Source of the DNA: Chromohalobacter beijerinckii
Lineage (GTDB): Bacteria; Pseudomonadota; Gammaproteobacteria; Pseudomonadales; Halomonadaceae
Assembly: GCF_023061185.1 (NCBI RefSeq)
Contig: NZ_JAKGAK010000008.1
Location: 51,237 to 115,236, forward strand
DNA length: 64,000 nt
Direction: 5' to 3'
Each line of letters starts with the position of its first letter. Within the stretch, counting starts at the first letter, position 1. The translations under genes and the position numbers were made by a program. The notes below the pieces were generated by a model that ran no database searches, was not told the origin of the DNA, and saw nothing but the letters and a program-made list of their open reading frames with translations. Shown one piece after another: positions 1 through 8,616 of the stretch.

Positions 1-642
1 CTGACCGAGGCGCATTATACCGGGCGTGTGACGGTGCCGGCGCTGTGGGACAAGCGTGAAGGGCGTATCGTCAACAACGAGTCCGCCGATCTGGTGCGCA
101 TGTTGGGCGGGGCATTCGATGACTTGACCGGTAACCGGCGGGATCTTTACCCGGTAGATCTCCGCGAGACCATCGATGCCGTCAACGCCGATGTCTATGA
201 CCACATCAACAATGGTGTTTACAAGGCCGGCTTCGCCACGCAGCAGGCGGTCTACGAGAAACACGTCACGGCATTGTTCGACGCGCTCGAGCGGCTCGAG
301 TCACGGCTCGACACCCAGCGTTATCTTGCTGGTGAGTGGCTGACCGAGGCGGACATCCGGCTGTTCACCACTTTGATTCGCTTCGATGCCGTCTATCACG
401 GACACTTCAAATGCAATCTCCGGCGTATCGAAGACTATCCGAATCTGTCGAATTATCTGCGCGAAATCTACCAATGGCCAGGCATTGCCGAGACGGTGAA
501 TTTCGATCATATCAAGCGCCATTACTATTATAGCCATGACATCATCAATCCGACGCGCATCGTTCCCAAGGGGCCGGTACTGGCGCTGGAACGTCCCCAT
601 GACCGCGAGCGGTTGCCGGGGCGGGGCATTCGTGGCGCTTAG
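1..642 (+). CDS. yqjG: Glutathionyl-hydroquinone reductase, C-terminal part (5' end outside window)
   Basis: The reading frame is open from base 1, so this is the last 213 residues of a protein whose N-terminal thioredoxin-fold part lies upstream of the window. The visible part closely resembles E. coli YqjG from the end of the thioredoxin domain through the helical GST C-terminal domain: GRVTVPALWDK, NNGVYKAGFA, LTEADIRLF and PGIAETVNFDHIKRHYY. Family members (Xi-class GSTs) use glutathione to reduce glutathionyl-hydroquinones in the cytoplasm; the catalytic Cys would lie in the missing N-terminal part. The GTG at 28 is only an internal in-frame codon. It converges on the YaiI-family gene with 9 bp between stops. 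Confidence 0.93.
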   Translation: MTEAHYTGRVTVPALWDKREGRIVNNESADLVRMLGGAFDDLTGNRRDLYPVDLRETIDAVNADVYDHINNGVYKAGFATQQAVYEKHVTALFDALERLESRLDTQRYLAGEWLTEADIRLFTTLIRFDAVYHGHFKCNLRRIEDYPNLSNYLREIYQWPGIAETVNFDHIKRHYYYSHDIINPTRIVPKGPVLALERPHDRERLPGRGIRGA

Positions 643-651
643 ATCGATGTC

Positions 652-1110
652 TCAGCGCCGCTGCTGAGCACGTGTCAGCCAGCGATCGAGCGCATTGGCG
701 AAGGTCCGTCGTTCGACGTCGCCATAGGGTTTAGGTCCGCCTGTATGCTCGCCGCTGGCGCGCAGGGTTTCCATGAAGTCACGCATCTGTACTTGGGCGC
801 GAATGCTGTCGCGGGTCAGTGCTTCGCCACGATTGGTGATGACCTCGGCCTCGCGCGCCAACGCGGCTTCCGCCAAAGGTAGGTCGGCAGTGACAACGAG
901 ATCGCCTGGCGCCACTCGGTCGACGATGGCGTCGTCGGCGGCATCGAAGCCGCCGGGTACTGCCAGCGCGCTGACCCAGGCCGAGGGCGGCAAAGGCAAG
1001 CGGTGATTGGCGACGAAGTGCGTCGGAGTCTGGGTGCGCTCGGCGGCACGCACGATGACTTCGCGGGCATGGCGCGGACACGCGTCGGCGTCGATCCACA
1101 ACGTTGGCAT
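652..1110 (-). CDS. YaiI/YqxD family protein (UPF0178)
   Basis: The protein has 152 residues, the same length as E. coli YaiI. It shows the family's N-terminal signature WIDADACP, then VTADLPLAEAAL, the basic stretch ITNRGEALTRDSI, and GPKPYGDVERRTF near the C-terminus. The family has a PIN-like fold with conserved acidic residues and may be a nuclease, but no function is established. I chose the ATG at 1110 because AGGAAG lies six bases upstream and homologues begin here. The frame stays open to 1497, but that extension has no family similarity and runs through the leader region of the divergent helicase gene. Confidence 0.9.
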   Translation of the reverse strand: MPTLWIDADACPRHAREVIVRAAERTQTPTHFVANHRLPLPPSAWVSALAVPGGFDAADDAIVDRVAPGDLVVTADLPLAEAALAREAEVITNRGEALTRDSIRAQVQMRDFMETLRASGEHTGGPKPYGDVERRTFANALDRWLTRAQQRR

Positions 1111-1360
1111 GGGGAAACTTCCTCGATAAGCGAGTAGGGCTTGGTAAACGAATAAAATTGGGCAAAGCCATTGGTCAATGGTAGTATGCCATCTCCTCGC
1201 ATGTGTTGACCCCTCCATCCTGTATTCGTCCCTGTGCGATGTGCCTTCCACCCAACGTGGATAGAGCCTAAAGGACGTTTCTGCGCAAGGCGCATTGCCC
1301 GCTCGCTTCGAGCTGGCCGTGAGAGCGCTTGCCGCATCGATGGCGCGCCACGACGCGTAA

Positions 1361-1407
1361 GGTCGCCACAGCTGCCGCGTATGCGGCAGGACGCAGGTGC
1401 TGCGACC
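1361..1407 (+). promoter_or_regulatory. Leader hairpin 1 upstream of deaD
   Basis: This is a nested stem: GGTCGC (1361-1366) pairs with GCGACC (1402-1407), enclosing CTGCCGC-GTAT-GCGGCAG (1372-1389). It is the first of three consecutive hairpins between the helicase's presumed promoter and its start codon. Confidence 0.5.
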
Positions 1408-1472
1408 GGCGCCTTTTGTTTCGATGCCCCAGGCCGAGCGGCCGATGGGCAATGAAGGCGCCTTGAATTTTT
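1408..1472 (+). terminator. Attenuator-like hairpin plus U-tract in the deaD leader
   Basis: GGCGCCTT (1408-1415) pairs perfectly with AAGGCGCC (1455-1462). The loop contains a second helix, TGCCC/GGGCA at 1425-1429 and 1447-1451, capped by GGCC-GAGC-GGCC. The 3' arm is followed at once by TTGAATTTTT (1463-1472). That is the form of an intrinsic terminator on the plus strand, placed about 34 bases before the deaD start. No plus-strand gene lies between this site and the divergent yaiI-family gene, so it should either attenuate deaD or end a short RNA. Confidence 0.55.
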
Positions 1473-1505
1473 CCGCCGGTTCGCTCCGGCTATCCAAGGT
1501 GTGAC

Positions 1506-3215
1506 ATGACCACGACTCCCGCTGCCTCGCCGACTTTCGCCGAGCTTTCGCTGCCGTCTGTTCTTCTTTCTACGCTCGAATCATTGGGATATGAGACGCC
1601 CTCACTGATTCAGGCTAAAACCATTCCCGCGCTGCTTGAAGGGCGCGATGTGCTGGGCCAGGCCCAGACCGGTACGGGCAAGACCGCTGCCTTTGCCTTG
1701 CCGCTGTTGTCGCGTCTCGATCTCAAGCGTCGTGAACCGCAAGTGCTGGTGCTTGCGCCGACGCGTGAGCTGGCACAGCAGGTTGCCGCTTCTTTCGTCC
1801 AGTACGGCCGTGATCTCAAGGGGCTTGAGGTTCTCAGCCTGTGTGGTGGTCAAGAGTATCGCGAACAACTCAGCGGGTTGCGCCGTGGCGCCCAGGTCAT
1901 CGTGGGCACGCCGGGACGCGTGATCGACCACCTCAACCGTGGCAGCCTCAAACTCGACGGCCTCAATGCGTTGGTGCTCGACGAAGCCGACGAAATGCTG
2001 CGCATGGGCTTCATCGATGACGTCAAGCGTGTGGTCTCTGACACGCCGAAAGAGGCACAGCGCGTATTTTTCTCCGCGACCTTGCCCAATGAAATCTCGC
2101 GCATCGTCGATCATTACCTGGTCGATCCGCTCAGGATCATGATCGAAACCAAGACCAAGACGGCTGAAGGCATCGAGCAGCGCTTGGTGCGTATCGAAGG
2201 TGGCGCCAAGCTGGAGGCGCTATCGCGCTTGCTCGAGGTAGAACCGGTGGACGCCGCTATCGCCTTCGTGCGTACACGTGCCGCCTGCACCACGCTGGTC
2301 GAGCAATTGTTGGCGCGCGGCGTGAACGCGGCGGCGCTGTCCGGCGATCTGGATCAAAGCCTGCGCGAGCGGACCGTCGATCGCCTCAAGCGTGGCAAGG
2401 TCGATGTCCTCATCGCCACCGACGTCGCCGCACGCGGTCTCGACGTGCCGCGTATCACGCACGTTTTCAACTACGACCTGCCGCAAGACGGCGAGGCGTA
2501 TACCCACCGCATCGGGCGCACGGGGCGCGCTGGACGCAAAGGCGTGGCGATCACCTTCGCCGGTGGCCGCGAGCAGCGCCGCGTACGTGATATGGAACGT
2601 GTGACCGGTCAACCGATGCAGGAAGTCGAGCTGCCCGATGAGTCTGTCATCCGTGCCCATCGCGACAAGCTTTTCCGTGAGCGCGTGCTGAAGACGTTGG
2701 AACAAGGCACCGACTATCAGCGCGAGCTGATCGAAGGCTTGGCCGACGACGGTTATGATCCCGTGGACCTGGCGTGTGCCATGGCCAGCATGGCGCGTTC
2801 TGGCGAGGCTCCCATCGGTCGCTTGCCGAAGCCTGGCGAGCGTCGCCCCGCTCGCCAGGGAGGTGGTCGCGACGAAAAACCCAATCGTCGTGATCGTGGC
2901 CCAAGCGCTGGTATGACGCGTTACCGCGTGTCGGTGGGTCATAAGGATGGCGTCAAGCCCGGCCAATTGGTGGGTGCATTGGCCAATGAAGGCGGCATCG
3001 ACGGTGGCAAAATCGGCCGTATCGACATCCGCAATGCCTTCTCTGTGGTCGAATTGCCGAGTACGCTGCCGACCGCTGTGCTGTCGCGTATCGGCCAAGC
3101 GCGTGTCGCCGGCCGCCCGCTGGAGATTGCCGAAGATCACGGCTCGACGGAGCGTGCCCCGCGGCGTCAACGTGAAAACGGAGACGCTCCTCAGCGGAAG
3201 CGCTCGCAAGCGTGA
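1506..3215 (+). CDS. deaD: ATP-dependent DEAD-box RNA helicase DeaD/CsdA
   Basis: This 569-residue cytoplasmic RNA helicase has all the DEAD-box motifs: a Q-motif region (about 11-40), AQTGTGKT (53-60), PTRELA (about 85-90), TPGR, DEAD (159-162), SAT (190-192), the ATDVAARGLD block (about 305-314) and HRIGRTGR (334-341). A C-terminal domain from about residue 468 to 545 looks like the DbpA-type RRM that tethers DeaD to structured rRNA, followed by a basic tail. DeaD unwinds RNA during ribosome assembly and mRNA turnover, especially in the cold. The ATG at 1506 has AAGGTG just upstream. The leader is unusually structured, which fits post-transcriptional control; E. coli csdA also has a long leader. 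A strong terminator follows. Confidence 0.95.
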   Translation: MTTTPAASPTFAELSLPSVLLSTLESLGYETPSLIQAKTIPALLEGRDVLGQAQTGTGKTAAFALPLLSRLDLKRREPQVLVLAPTRELAQQVAASFVQYGRDLKGLEVLSLCGGQEYREQLSGLRRGAQVIVGTPGRVIDHLNRGSLKLDGLNALVLDEADEMLRMGFIDDVKRVVSDTPKEAQRVFFSATLPNEISRIVDHYLVDPLRIMIETKTKTAEGIEQRLVRIEGGAKLEALSRLLEVEPVDAAIAFVRTRAACTTLVEQLLARGVNAAALSGDLDQSLRERTVDRLKRGKVDVLIATDVAARGLDVPRITHVFNYDLPQDGEAYTHRIGRTGRAGRKGVAITFAGGREQRRVRDMERVTGQPMQEVELPDESVIRAHRDKLFRERVLKTLEQGTDYQRELIEGLADDGYDPVDLACAMASMARSGEAPIGRLPKPGERRPARQGGGRDEKPNRRDRGPSAGMTRYRVSVGHKDGVKPGQLVGALANEGGIDGGKIGRIDIRNAFSVVELPSTLPTAVLSRIGQARVAGRPLEIAEDHGSTERAPRRQRENGDAPQRKRSQA

Positions 3216-3218
3216 TCT

Positions 3219-3262
3219 AGCCGCTAGCGGCTCACGCGCGCCGCTCGTCAGGTGACGAGCGG
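3219..3262 (+). repeat. Two short inverted repeats after deaD
   Basis: AGCCGCTAGCGGCT at 3219-3232 is a perfect palindrome just after the deaD stop. CCGCTCGTCA (3241-3250) pairs with TGACGAGCGG (3253-3262). Together with the terminator that follows, they give the deaD transcript a heavily folded 3' end. Confidence 0.5.
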
Positions 3263-3268
3263 CCATGA

Positions 3269-3307
3269 AAAACGCCCCATGGCAATGTTGCTGCCATGGG
3301 GCGTTTT
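3269..3307. terminator. Bidirectional intrinsic terminator between deaD and the dehydrogenase gene
   Basis: The stem AAAACGCCCCATGGCA (3269-3284) pairs over 16 bp with 3292-3307 around a 7-base loop. The A-run before the stem and the T-run at its end give U-tracts in both directions, which suits two convergent genes. Confidence 0.85.
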
Positions 3308-3360
3308 GCGTTGCTGATGGCCCTTGTCCGGAAGGGCTCAGGCACATCAGGAGGGAACGT

Positions 3361-4938
3361 TTATCCCTCGCGCTTGCCGTCGACGAGACGCTTCAGGCCG
3401 AGGCTGTTCGCTTCCTTGAGTGCCTCGGGAAGCAGCGCATCAGAAAGGTTCTGATAGCACACCGGACGCAGGAAGCGGTAGATCGCGGCACTGCCCACAG
3501 AGGTGGTGCGTGAATCGGTCGTGGCAGGGAAGGGACCACCATGAACCATGGCATGGCATACCTCTACACCGGTCGGCCAGCCATTGGCCATGATGCGGCC
3601 CGCTTTGCGTTCCAGTGTGGGCAGCAGACTTGCGACGGTGTCGGTATCGCCCTCGTCCATCTGCAAGGTGGCGGTCAACTGGCCTTCCAGTGCTTCGGCC
3701 ACACGCTTCATCTCGTCCATGTCGCTGCAGATCACGACCAGAGAAGTGGCACCAAAGACTTCTTCCTGCAGCGATTCATCGGCCAGCACATCGGCGCCTT
3801 GTGTGGTGAAGAGGCCGGCCTGGCACTGGTTCTCGCCTTCGCCGGTAAGGCCGCGACTGACTTCGTTCACCTTGGCGTTGCCCGCCAGCTTGGCGACGCT
3901 TTGCTCGTAGGCTGAATGAATCCCAGGCGTCAGCATGGTATTCGCAGGCGTGTCCTTGAGCGCCTTGCCGGCTTCCTCGATGAAGCTATCCAGTGCCGGG
4001 CTCTTGAGACCGATGACCAGGCCCGGGTTAGTGCAGAACTGACCCGCTCCCATGGAAAGAGATCCAACGAAGGCTTGGGCGAGGTCGGTGCCGCGTGCCT
4101 CAAGCGCTTTGGGCATCAAGAATACGGGGTTGATGCTGCTCATCTCGGCATAGACCGGGATCGGCTCGGGGCGCGATTGCGCGGCTTGTTGCAGCGCCAG
4201 GCCACCCTTGCGCGAGCCGGTGAAACCGACTGCCTTGATGTTGGGATGCTTGACCAGCGAGGTACCTACTTCGTAACCGGCATCGAAGAGCATGGAGAAC
4301 ACGCCTTCAGGCATGTTGCACTTCTTGGCGGCGCTTTGGATGGCGCGTGCCACCAGCTCGGAGGTGCCGGGGTGCGCTGAGTGAGCCTTGACGATTACCG
4401 GGCAGCCCGATGCCAATGCGGATGCGGTATCACCACCGGCCACGGAGAAGGCTAACGGGAAGTTGCTGGCGCCGAAGACCGCGACCGGTCCCAGCGGAAT
4501 GTGGCGCTGGCGCAAGTCGGGGCGCGGCATCGGCGTACGCTCGGGCAATGCCGGATCGACGCGTACATCGAGCCATTCACCGGCACGCACCACATTGGCA
4601 AAGAGGCGCAGTTGGTTGCAGGTACGTCCACGCTCGCCTTCGAGACGTGCGACCGGGAGGCCACTTTCGCTCATGGCACGTTCGATCAGGCCACCGCCCA
4701 AGTGTTCGATTTCCTCGGCGATGGTTTCCAGAAACTTGGCCCGTTCCTCCAGTGAGGTTTCCCGATACGCATCGAAGGCGTCCCAGGCGAGCTGACAGGC
4801 GCGCTCGACCTGCTTGCCATCGGCACTGGGAAACTCGGGTGGCAGAGTCTCACCATTAGCGGGATCGACCGCCTGGAAACTAGTGCCGGGTCCGGCTGCG
4901 ATGTCTTGTCCGATGATCTGTTTGCCTTCCAATATCAT
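3361..4938 (-). CDS. 2,5-dioxovalerate (alpha-ketoglutaric semialdehyde) dehydrogenase
   Basis: This 525-residue aldehyde dehydrogenase has catalytic Cys302 in [10 protein letters not shown], Glu265 in YAEMSSINP, and the cofactor loop FTGSRKGG around residues 239-246. The N-terminal layout and [20 protein letters not shown] match the KGSADH group that oxidises alpha-ketoglutaric semialdehyde to 2-oxoglutarate, the last step of the oxidative pentose and hexarate pathways. Its place beside a pentonate dehydratase and a 2-keto-3-deoxypentonate dehydratase on the same strand supports this. The start has AGGAGG six bases upstream. A 207-bp gap separates it from the FAH-family gene upstream, so it may have its own promoter. 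Substrate is inferred from context; paralogues act in glucarate and hydroxyproline catabolism. Confidence 0.88.
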   Translation of the reverse strand: MILEGKQIIGQDIAAGPGTSFQAVDPANGETLPPEFPSADGKQVERACQLAWDAFDAYRETSLEERAKFLETIAEEIEHLGGGLIERAMSESGLPVARLEGERGRTCNQLRLFANVVRAGEWLDVRVDPALPERTPMPRPDLRQRHIPLGPVAVFGASNFPLAFSVAGGDTASALASGCPVIVKAHSAHPGTSELVARAIQSAAKKCNMPEGVFSMLFDAGYEVGTSLVKHPNIKAVGFTGSRKGGLALQQAAQSRPEPIPVYAEMSSINPVFLMPKALEARGTDLAQAFVGSLSMGAGQFCTNPGLVIGLKSPALDSFIEEAGKALKDTPANTMLTPGIHSAYEQSVAKLAGNAKVNEVSRGLTGEGENQCQAGLFTTQGADVLADESLQEEVFGATSLVVICSDMDEMKRVAEALEGQLTATLQMDEGDTDTVASLLPTLERKAGRIMANGWPTGVEVCHAMVHGGPFPATTDSRTTSVGSAAIYRFLRPVCYQNLSDALLPEALKEANSLGLKRLVDGKREG

Positions 4939-5145
4939 GCTTGCCTCCTGGCATTGATGGGCATATATGAGACATGGCGACGCTGAGCGCTAGAGTCAAG
5001 GGGCGTTAAGTCGCACCGATGTTGCGGCGTGACCCCGTGGCGTCGCGTGCGCCTCCCATGTCATCGAGAGTACTGTTTTGAGTGGATGTCATGGCCAGGC
5101 GCAAAGTTTCAGTGGCAGGCCATGTTGGTGTTGAAAAGCCGACCG

Positions 5146-6315
5146 TCAAGCGCCGGGACGCTGTCGTACGAGATAATTCAGCAGAGCGCCGCTACCGAAC
5201 TGCCAAGGTCGAATGCGGTCGCTGGTGTCGACGCGATTGACCAGCGCCCCGAGTGTGGGGGTGGCGATGGTCACCACATCTTCGAGGTGGTGAGTGAAGC
5301 CGCTACCTTGGGTATCACGATCCTGGGTCGGGGCGAATAATGTCCCCAGGAACAGCATGAAGCCGTCCGGGTACTGGTGATGCGTCCCCAGTGTTTGGTC
5401 GACGAGATCGAGCGGGTCGCGACTGATTTGATTCATCGAGCTCACCGCATCTAGGTGAAAACCATCCTCGCCGCGGACATCCAGGGTGACTTCCAGGGCG
5501 CGGACACTGTCGATGTCGAAGTCGTCATCGAACAGGCGCACGAAGGGCCCGATGGCGCAAGAGGCGTTGTTGTCCTTGGCCTTGCCTAGCAACAGGGCAC
5601 TACGTCCTTCGACATCGCGCAGGTTGACATCATTGCCGAGCGTGGCGCCACGTACTTGGCCGCGCGAGTCCACCGCCAGTACGACCTCGGGCTCGGGATT
5701 GTTCCACTTCGAGGCCGGGTGAATGCCGACCCGGTGTCCTAGACCCACCGCCGACATGGGCTGCGATTTGGTGAACACTTCGGCGTCGGGCCCGATGCCG
5801 ACTTCCAAGTATTGCGACCAGACGTCGAGCTCCACCAGCTTGGTCTTGAGGGCCTCGGCCTCGGCAGAACCCGGCGTCAGCCGGGAAAGGTCGTCGCCGA
5901 TCAGCGAGGTGACGGTCTCGCGCAATGTCGCGGCCTTCTGGCTATCGCCGCGCGCCTGCTCCTCGATCACCCGCTCCAGCATCGATGACGCGAACGTTAC
6001 CCCGCAGGCCTTGATCGCCTGCAGATCGCACGGCGCCAGAAGATGCCAGGTGGCGGGGTCGCCCTCGGCGTCGAGCGAGGCCTCCAGGCAATTGCTAACC
6101 GTGAGGAGAGGGGCATCCGGTGCTTGGGCGATGCGTGTTGCTAGATCGTCGAACTCCAGCAGGGCGCTGAAGGTGGGGGCCAGCGCGCTGATATCGTGCA
6201 GCATGCCGTCACGCACGGTGACTAGGCGAGGACCTTGCGCATCGGGGTCCCACACGCGGCCGATCAAGCGATCGTTGCCGGCATCTTGGGGGAGAAACGG
6301 GTGAAATTCATTCAT
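5146..6315 (-). CDS. 2-keto-3-deoxy-pentonate dehydratase (FAH superfamily)
   Basis: This 389-residue member of the fumarylacetoacetate hydrolase superfamily belongs to the longer AraD1-type group that dehydrates 2-keto-3-deoxy-L-arabinonate or -D-xylonate to alpha-ketoglutaric semialdehyde. The FAH core runs from about residue 130 to the end, with metal-ligand region NPEPEVVLAVDSRG, then GATLGNDVNLRDVEGRSA and the lysine in LGKAKDNNASCAIGP. It is divergent from the arabinonate dehydratase gene across a region with two copies of the ATGTTNAACAT operator; the nearer one ends 36 bp before the start codon. It would be the shared third enzyme for both pentonates. Confidence 0.87.
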   Translation of the reverse strand: MNEFHPFLPQDAGNDRLIGRVWDPDAQGPRLVTVRDGMLHDISALAPTFSALLEFDDLATRIAQAPDAPLLTVSNCLEASLDAEGDPATWHLLAPCDLQAIKACGVTFASSMLERVIEEQARGDSQKAATLRETVTSLIGDDLSRLTPGSAEAEALKTKLVELDVWSQYLEVGIGPDAEVFTKSQPMSAVGLGHRVGIHPASKWNNPEPEVVLAVDSRGQVRGATLGNDVNLRDVEGRSALLLGKAKDNNASCAIGPFVRLFDDDFDIDSVRALEVTLDVRGEDGFHLDAVSSMNQISRDPLDLVDQTLGTHHQYPDGFMLFLGTLFAPTQDRDTQGSGFTHHLEDVVTIATPTLGALVNRVDTSDRIRPWQFGSGALLNYLVRQRPGA

Positions 6316-6350
6316 GGGAGCGCCCTTGGGTTCGTCGCATCAGGCGGTAA

Positions 6351-6361
6351 ATGTTGAACAT
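6351..6361. promoter_or_regulatory. Candidate GntR operator 1 (ATGTTGAACAT)
   Basis: Perfect inverted repeat ATGTT-G-AACAT. Its centre is exactly 20 bp from a second copy at 6371-6381, so the two lie on about the same face of the helix. The motif recurs before xylonate dehydratase and, with one change, before the GntR gene. Confidence 0.75.
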
Positions 6362-6370
6362 AGTGCTTAC

Positions 6371-6381
6371 ATGTTCAACAT
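6371..6381. promoter_or_regulatory. Candidate GntR operator 2 (ATGTTCAACAT)
   Basis: Second perfect copy of the ATGTT-N-AACAT inverted repeat, spaced 20 bp centre to centre from the first. The spacing suggests cooperative binding by a dimeric FadR-type GntR regulator. Confidence 0.75.
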
Positions 6382-6684
6382 AGACTTTGGTATACCCCCT
6401 GCAATCTGCCCCAGGCGCCCGAGCTATTGGGATGGGGGGTGATCGATGCTGTCATCTCGCCGTTCATGAGATAAAAATGCATTTTAATCAGTGTCCTGAC
6501 GTCTCATTTTGGTATTGCACCTAAGTCGCGATGCCTGGTGCTGGAAGGGGTGGCAAAAGATAGATATTATTTTTGATACTTTTTTTTATATCAAAGAAGG
6601 TCGTTTTTGACATTATTCGGTTATTGAAGGGGGCGTTTATGGTGTTGGCAACGCTAATGCGAATGCCACGAGAAGGAGCCCTTG

Positions 6685-8430
6685 ATGAGCCAGTCCCCCC
6701 GCCGACTGCGCAGTGCCGAGTGGTTCGGTACTGCCGACAAAAACGGATTCATGTATCGCAGCTGGATGAAGAACCAGGGCATTCCCGACCATGAATTCCA
6801 GGGCAAGCCGATCATCGGCATCTGCAATACCTGGTCGGAGCTCACCCCCTGCAACGCACATTTCCGCAAGCTCGCCGAACACGTCAAAAAAGGGGTGCTC
6901 GAGGCGGGCGGTTATCCAGTTGAGTTTCCGGTGTTCTCCAATGGCGAGTCCAATCTGCGACCCACCGCGATGTTCACCCGCAACCTGGCGAGCATGGATG
7001 TCGAGGAAGCCATTCGCGGCAACCCGCTCGATGCCGTGATCTTGCTGGTGGGCTGCGACAAGACCACGCCGGCGTTGCTGATGGGCGCGGCGAGCTGCGA
7101 CATTCCCACGCTCGTGGTCACTGGCGGCCCGATGCTCAACGGCAAGCACGAAGGCAAGGACATCGGCTCGGGAACCGTCGTTTGGAAGCTCTCCGAGGAA
7201 GTGAAGGCTGGCAAAATCTCGCTACACGATTTCATGGCCGCCGAGGCGGGCATGTCGCGCTCCGCGGGTACCTGCAACACCATGGGTACTGCCTCGACCA
7301 TGGCCTGTATGGCCGAATCACTGGGCACCTCGTTGCCGCACAATGCGGCGATTCCGGCGGTCGATTCGCGCCGTTATGTACTGGCTCATCTGTCTGGCAA
7401 TCGCATCGTCGAGATGGTCCACGAGGATCTCAAACTCTCCAAGGTGCTGACCAAGCAGGCCTTCGAGAACGCCATTCGCACTAACGCGGCCATCGGTGGT
7501 TCGACCAATGCGGTCATTCACTTGCAAGCCATCGCCGGACGCATCGGGGTCGACCTGACGCTGGATGACTGGACGCGCATCGGACGCGGCACGCCGACCA
7601 TCGTCGACCTGCAGCCCTCGGGTCGCTATCTGATGGAAGAGTTCTACTATGCCGGCGGCTTGCCAGCCGTGTTGCGGCGTCTTGGCGAGGCCGACCGGCT
7701 GCCGCACAAGGATGCTCTGACCATCAACGGCAAGACGCTGTGGGAGAACGTCCAGGACGCGCCGCTTTACAACGACGCCGTGATTCGCCCCCTCGACACG
7801 CCATTGCGCGAGGACGGCGGCATGTGCGTGATGCGCGGTAATCTCGCGCCCAACGGTGCTGTCCTCAAGCCTTCCGCGGCGACGCCGGAATTGATGACGC
7901 ACCGCGGCTGTGCCGTGGTTTTCGAGAATTTCGATGACTATAAGGCGCGCATCAACGATCCCGATCTCGATGTCACCGCTGACGACATTCTGGTGATGAA
8001 GAACTGCGGGCCGCGCGGTTATCACGGCATGGCCGAGGTCGGCAACATGGGGCTGCCGTCCAAGCTGCTCGAGCAGGGTGTCACCGACATGGTGCGGATC
8101 TCCGATGCGCGCATGAGCGGCACGGCGTATGGCACCGTGGTACTGCACGTGGCGCCGGAAGCCGCGGCGGGCGGGCCGCTGGCCGCGGTTCGCAATGGCG
8201 ATTTGATTGCCCTCGATGCCTATGCCGGCACGTTGCATCTGGAGGTCGACGATGCCGAGCTTGCTGCACGCCTGGCTGAGGCGGACCCCACCGCCGAGTC
8301 GACGCGCATCGCCAGTACCGGCGGATACCGCCAGCTCTACATCGAACACGTGCTCCAGGCAGATCAAGGCTGCGACTTCGACTTCTTGGTCGGCTGTCGT
8401 GGTGCAGAGGTACCGCGGCACTCGCACTGA
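6685..8430 (+). CDS. L-arabinonate dehydratase (IlvD/Edd family)
   Basis: This 581-residue iron-sulfur dehydratase is of the IlvD/Edd family. Three cysteines sit where [2Fe-2S] pentonate dehydratases have their cluster ligands: Cys56 (LTPCNAH), Cys124 (VGCDKTTP) and Cys197 (GTCNTMG). The overall sequence most resembles Rhizobium L-arabinonate dehydratase, about 579 residues, rather than biosynthetic IlvD. It would convert L-arabinonate to 2-keto-3-deoxy-L-arabinonate. The ATG at 6685 has AAGGAG seven bases upstream; the preceding TTG at 6682 is less likely. Transcription is divergent from the FAH-family dehydratase, and a terminator follows. Sugar specificity within this family overlaps (arabinonate, fuconate, galactonate). 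Confidence 0.85.
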   Translation: MSQSPRRLRSAEWFGTADKNGFMYRSWMKNQGIPDHEFQGKPIIGICNTWSELTPCNAHFRKLAEHVKKGVLEAGGYPVEFPVFSNGESNLRPTAMFTRNLASMDVEEAIRGNPLDAVILLVGCDKTTPALLMGAASCDIPTLVVTGGPMLNGKHEGKDIGSGTVVWKLSEEVKAGKISLHDFMAAEAGMSRSAGTCNTMGTASTMACMAESLGTSLPHNAAIPAVDSRRYVLAHLSGNRIVEMVHEDLKLSKVLTKQAFENAIRTNAAIGGSTNAVIHLQAIAGRIGVDLTLDDWTRIGRGTPTIVDLQPSGRYLMEEFYYAGGLPAVLRRLGEADRLPHKDALTINGKTLWENVQDAPLYNDAVIRPLDTPLREDGGMCVMRGNLAPNGAVLKPSAATPELMTHRGCAVVFENFDDYKARINDPDLDVTADDILVMKNCGPRGYHGMAEVGNMGLPSKLLEQGVTDMVRISDARMSGTAYGTVVLHVAPEAAAGGPLAAVRNGDLIALDAYAGTLHLEVDDAELAARLAEADPTAESTRIASTGGYRQLYIEHVLQADQGCDFDFLVGCRGAEVPRHSH

Positions 8431-8467
8431 GGGCTTGGACTAACGAAAAAGAGCGTACGCAAAACGA

Positions 8468-8497
8468 GAAGGCGGCCATCGGGCCGCCTTCTTGCGT
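8468..8497 (+). terminator. Intrinsic terminator after arabinonate dehydratase
   Basis: GAAGGCGGCC (8468-8477) pairs with GGCCGCCTTC (8482-8491) around ATCG, followed by TTGCGTT. It separates the two dehydratase transcription units, and the next one begins with its own operator. Confidence 0.7.
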
Positions 8498-8543
8498 TGG
8501 GGTGTTGCTCGGCGTGTGTCAGCGAAAGATCTACGCCTATCGG

Positions 8544-8577
8544 AGTATGTTGAACATACTCGCAATATGTTTGACTT
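8544..8577. promoter_or_regulatory. Candidate GntR operator pair upstream of xylonate dehydratase
   Basis: AGTATGTT-G-AACATACT at 8544-8560 is a 17-bp perfect inverted repeat containing the ATGTTNAACAT core (8547-8557). A degraded second copy, ATGTTTGACTT at 8567-8577 (8 of 11 matches), lies exactly 20 bp downstream, the same spacing as the pair at 6351-6381. Confidence 0.72.
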
Positions 8578-8616
8578 ACATAGGAGCCGATTGTTCTTTC
8601 GAGAGGAGATAACCCG

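Larger units (their letters stand above)
1111..1505. other. Divergent intergenic region with structured deaD leader
   Basis: This 395-bp gap between the YaiI-family gene and deaD contains no convincing gene; a 73-codon frame at 1234-1455 has no ribosome-binding site and no protein-like composition. It holds a 14-bp inverted repeat at 1168-1181 (CCATTG-GT-CAATGG) and three consecutive hairpins at 1361-1490 on the deaD strand, listed separately. I could not pick out a convincing sigma-70 promoter by eye. Confidence 0.6.
6316..6684. other. Divergent control region between the two dehydratase genes
   Basis: This 369-bp region holds no gene. It contains two ATGTTNAACAT operators near the FAH-family gene, a 12-bp palindrome AAAATGCATTTT at 6474-6485, and a very AT-rich segment at about 6555-6610 that includes TTTGATA (6572-6578) and TATCAAA (6589-6595) as an inverted repeat around a T-run. 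The AT-rich part contrasts sharply with the GC-rich surroundings and probably carries the promoter for the arabinonate dehydratase. A frame at 6573-6794 runs into the dehydratase out of phase and is not a gene. Confidence 0.6.

Noticed and set aside
1234..1455. 73-codon plus-strand frame in the gap before deaD
   Set aside because: No ribosome-binding site, Arg-rich random composition, and it runs across strong RNA hairpins.
6573..6794. 73-codon frame overlapping the start of arabinonate dehydratase
   Set aside because: It enters the dehydratase out of frame, and its N-terminal part comes from the AT-rich control region.
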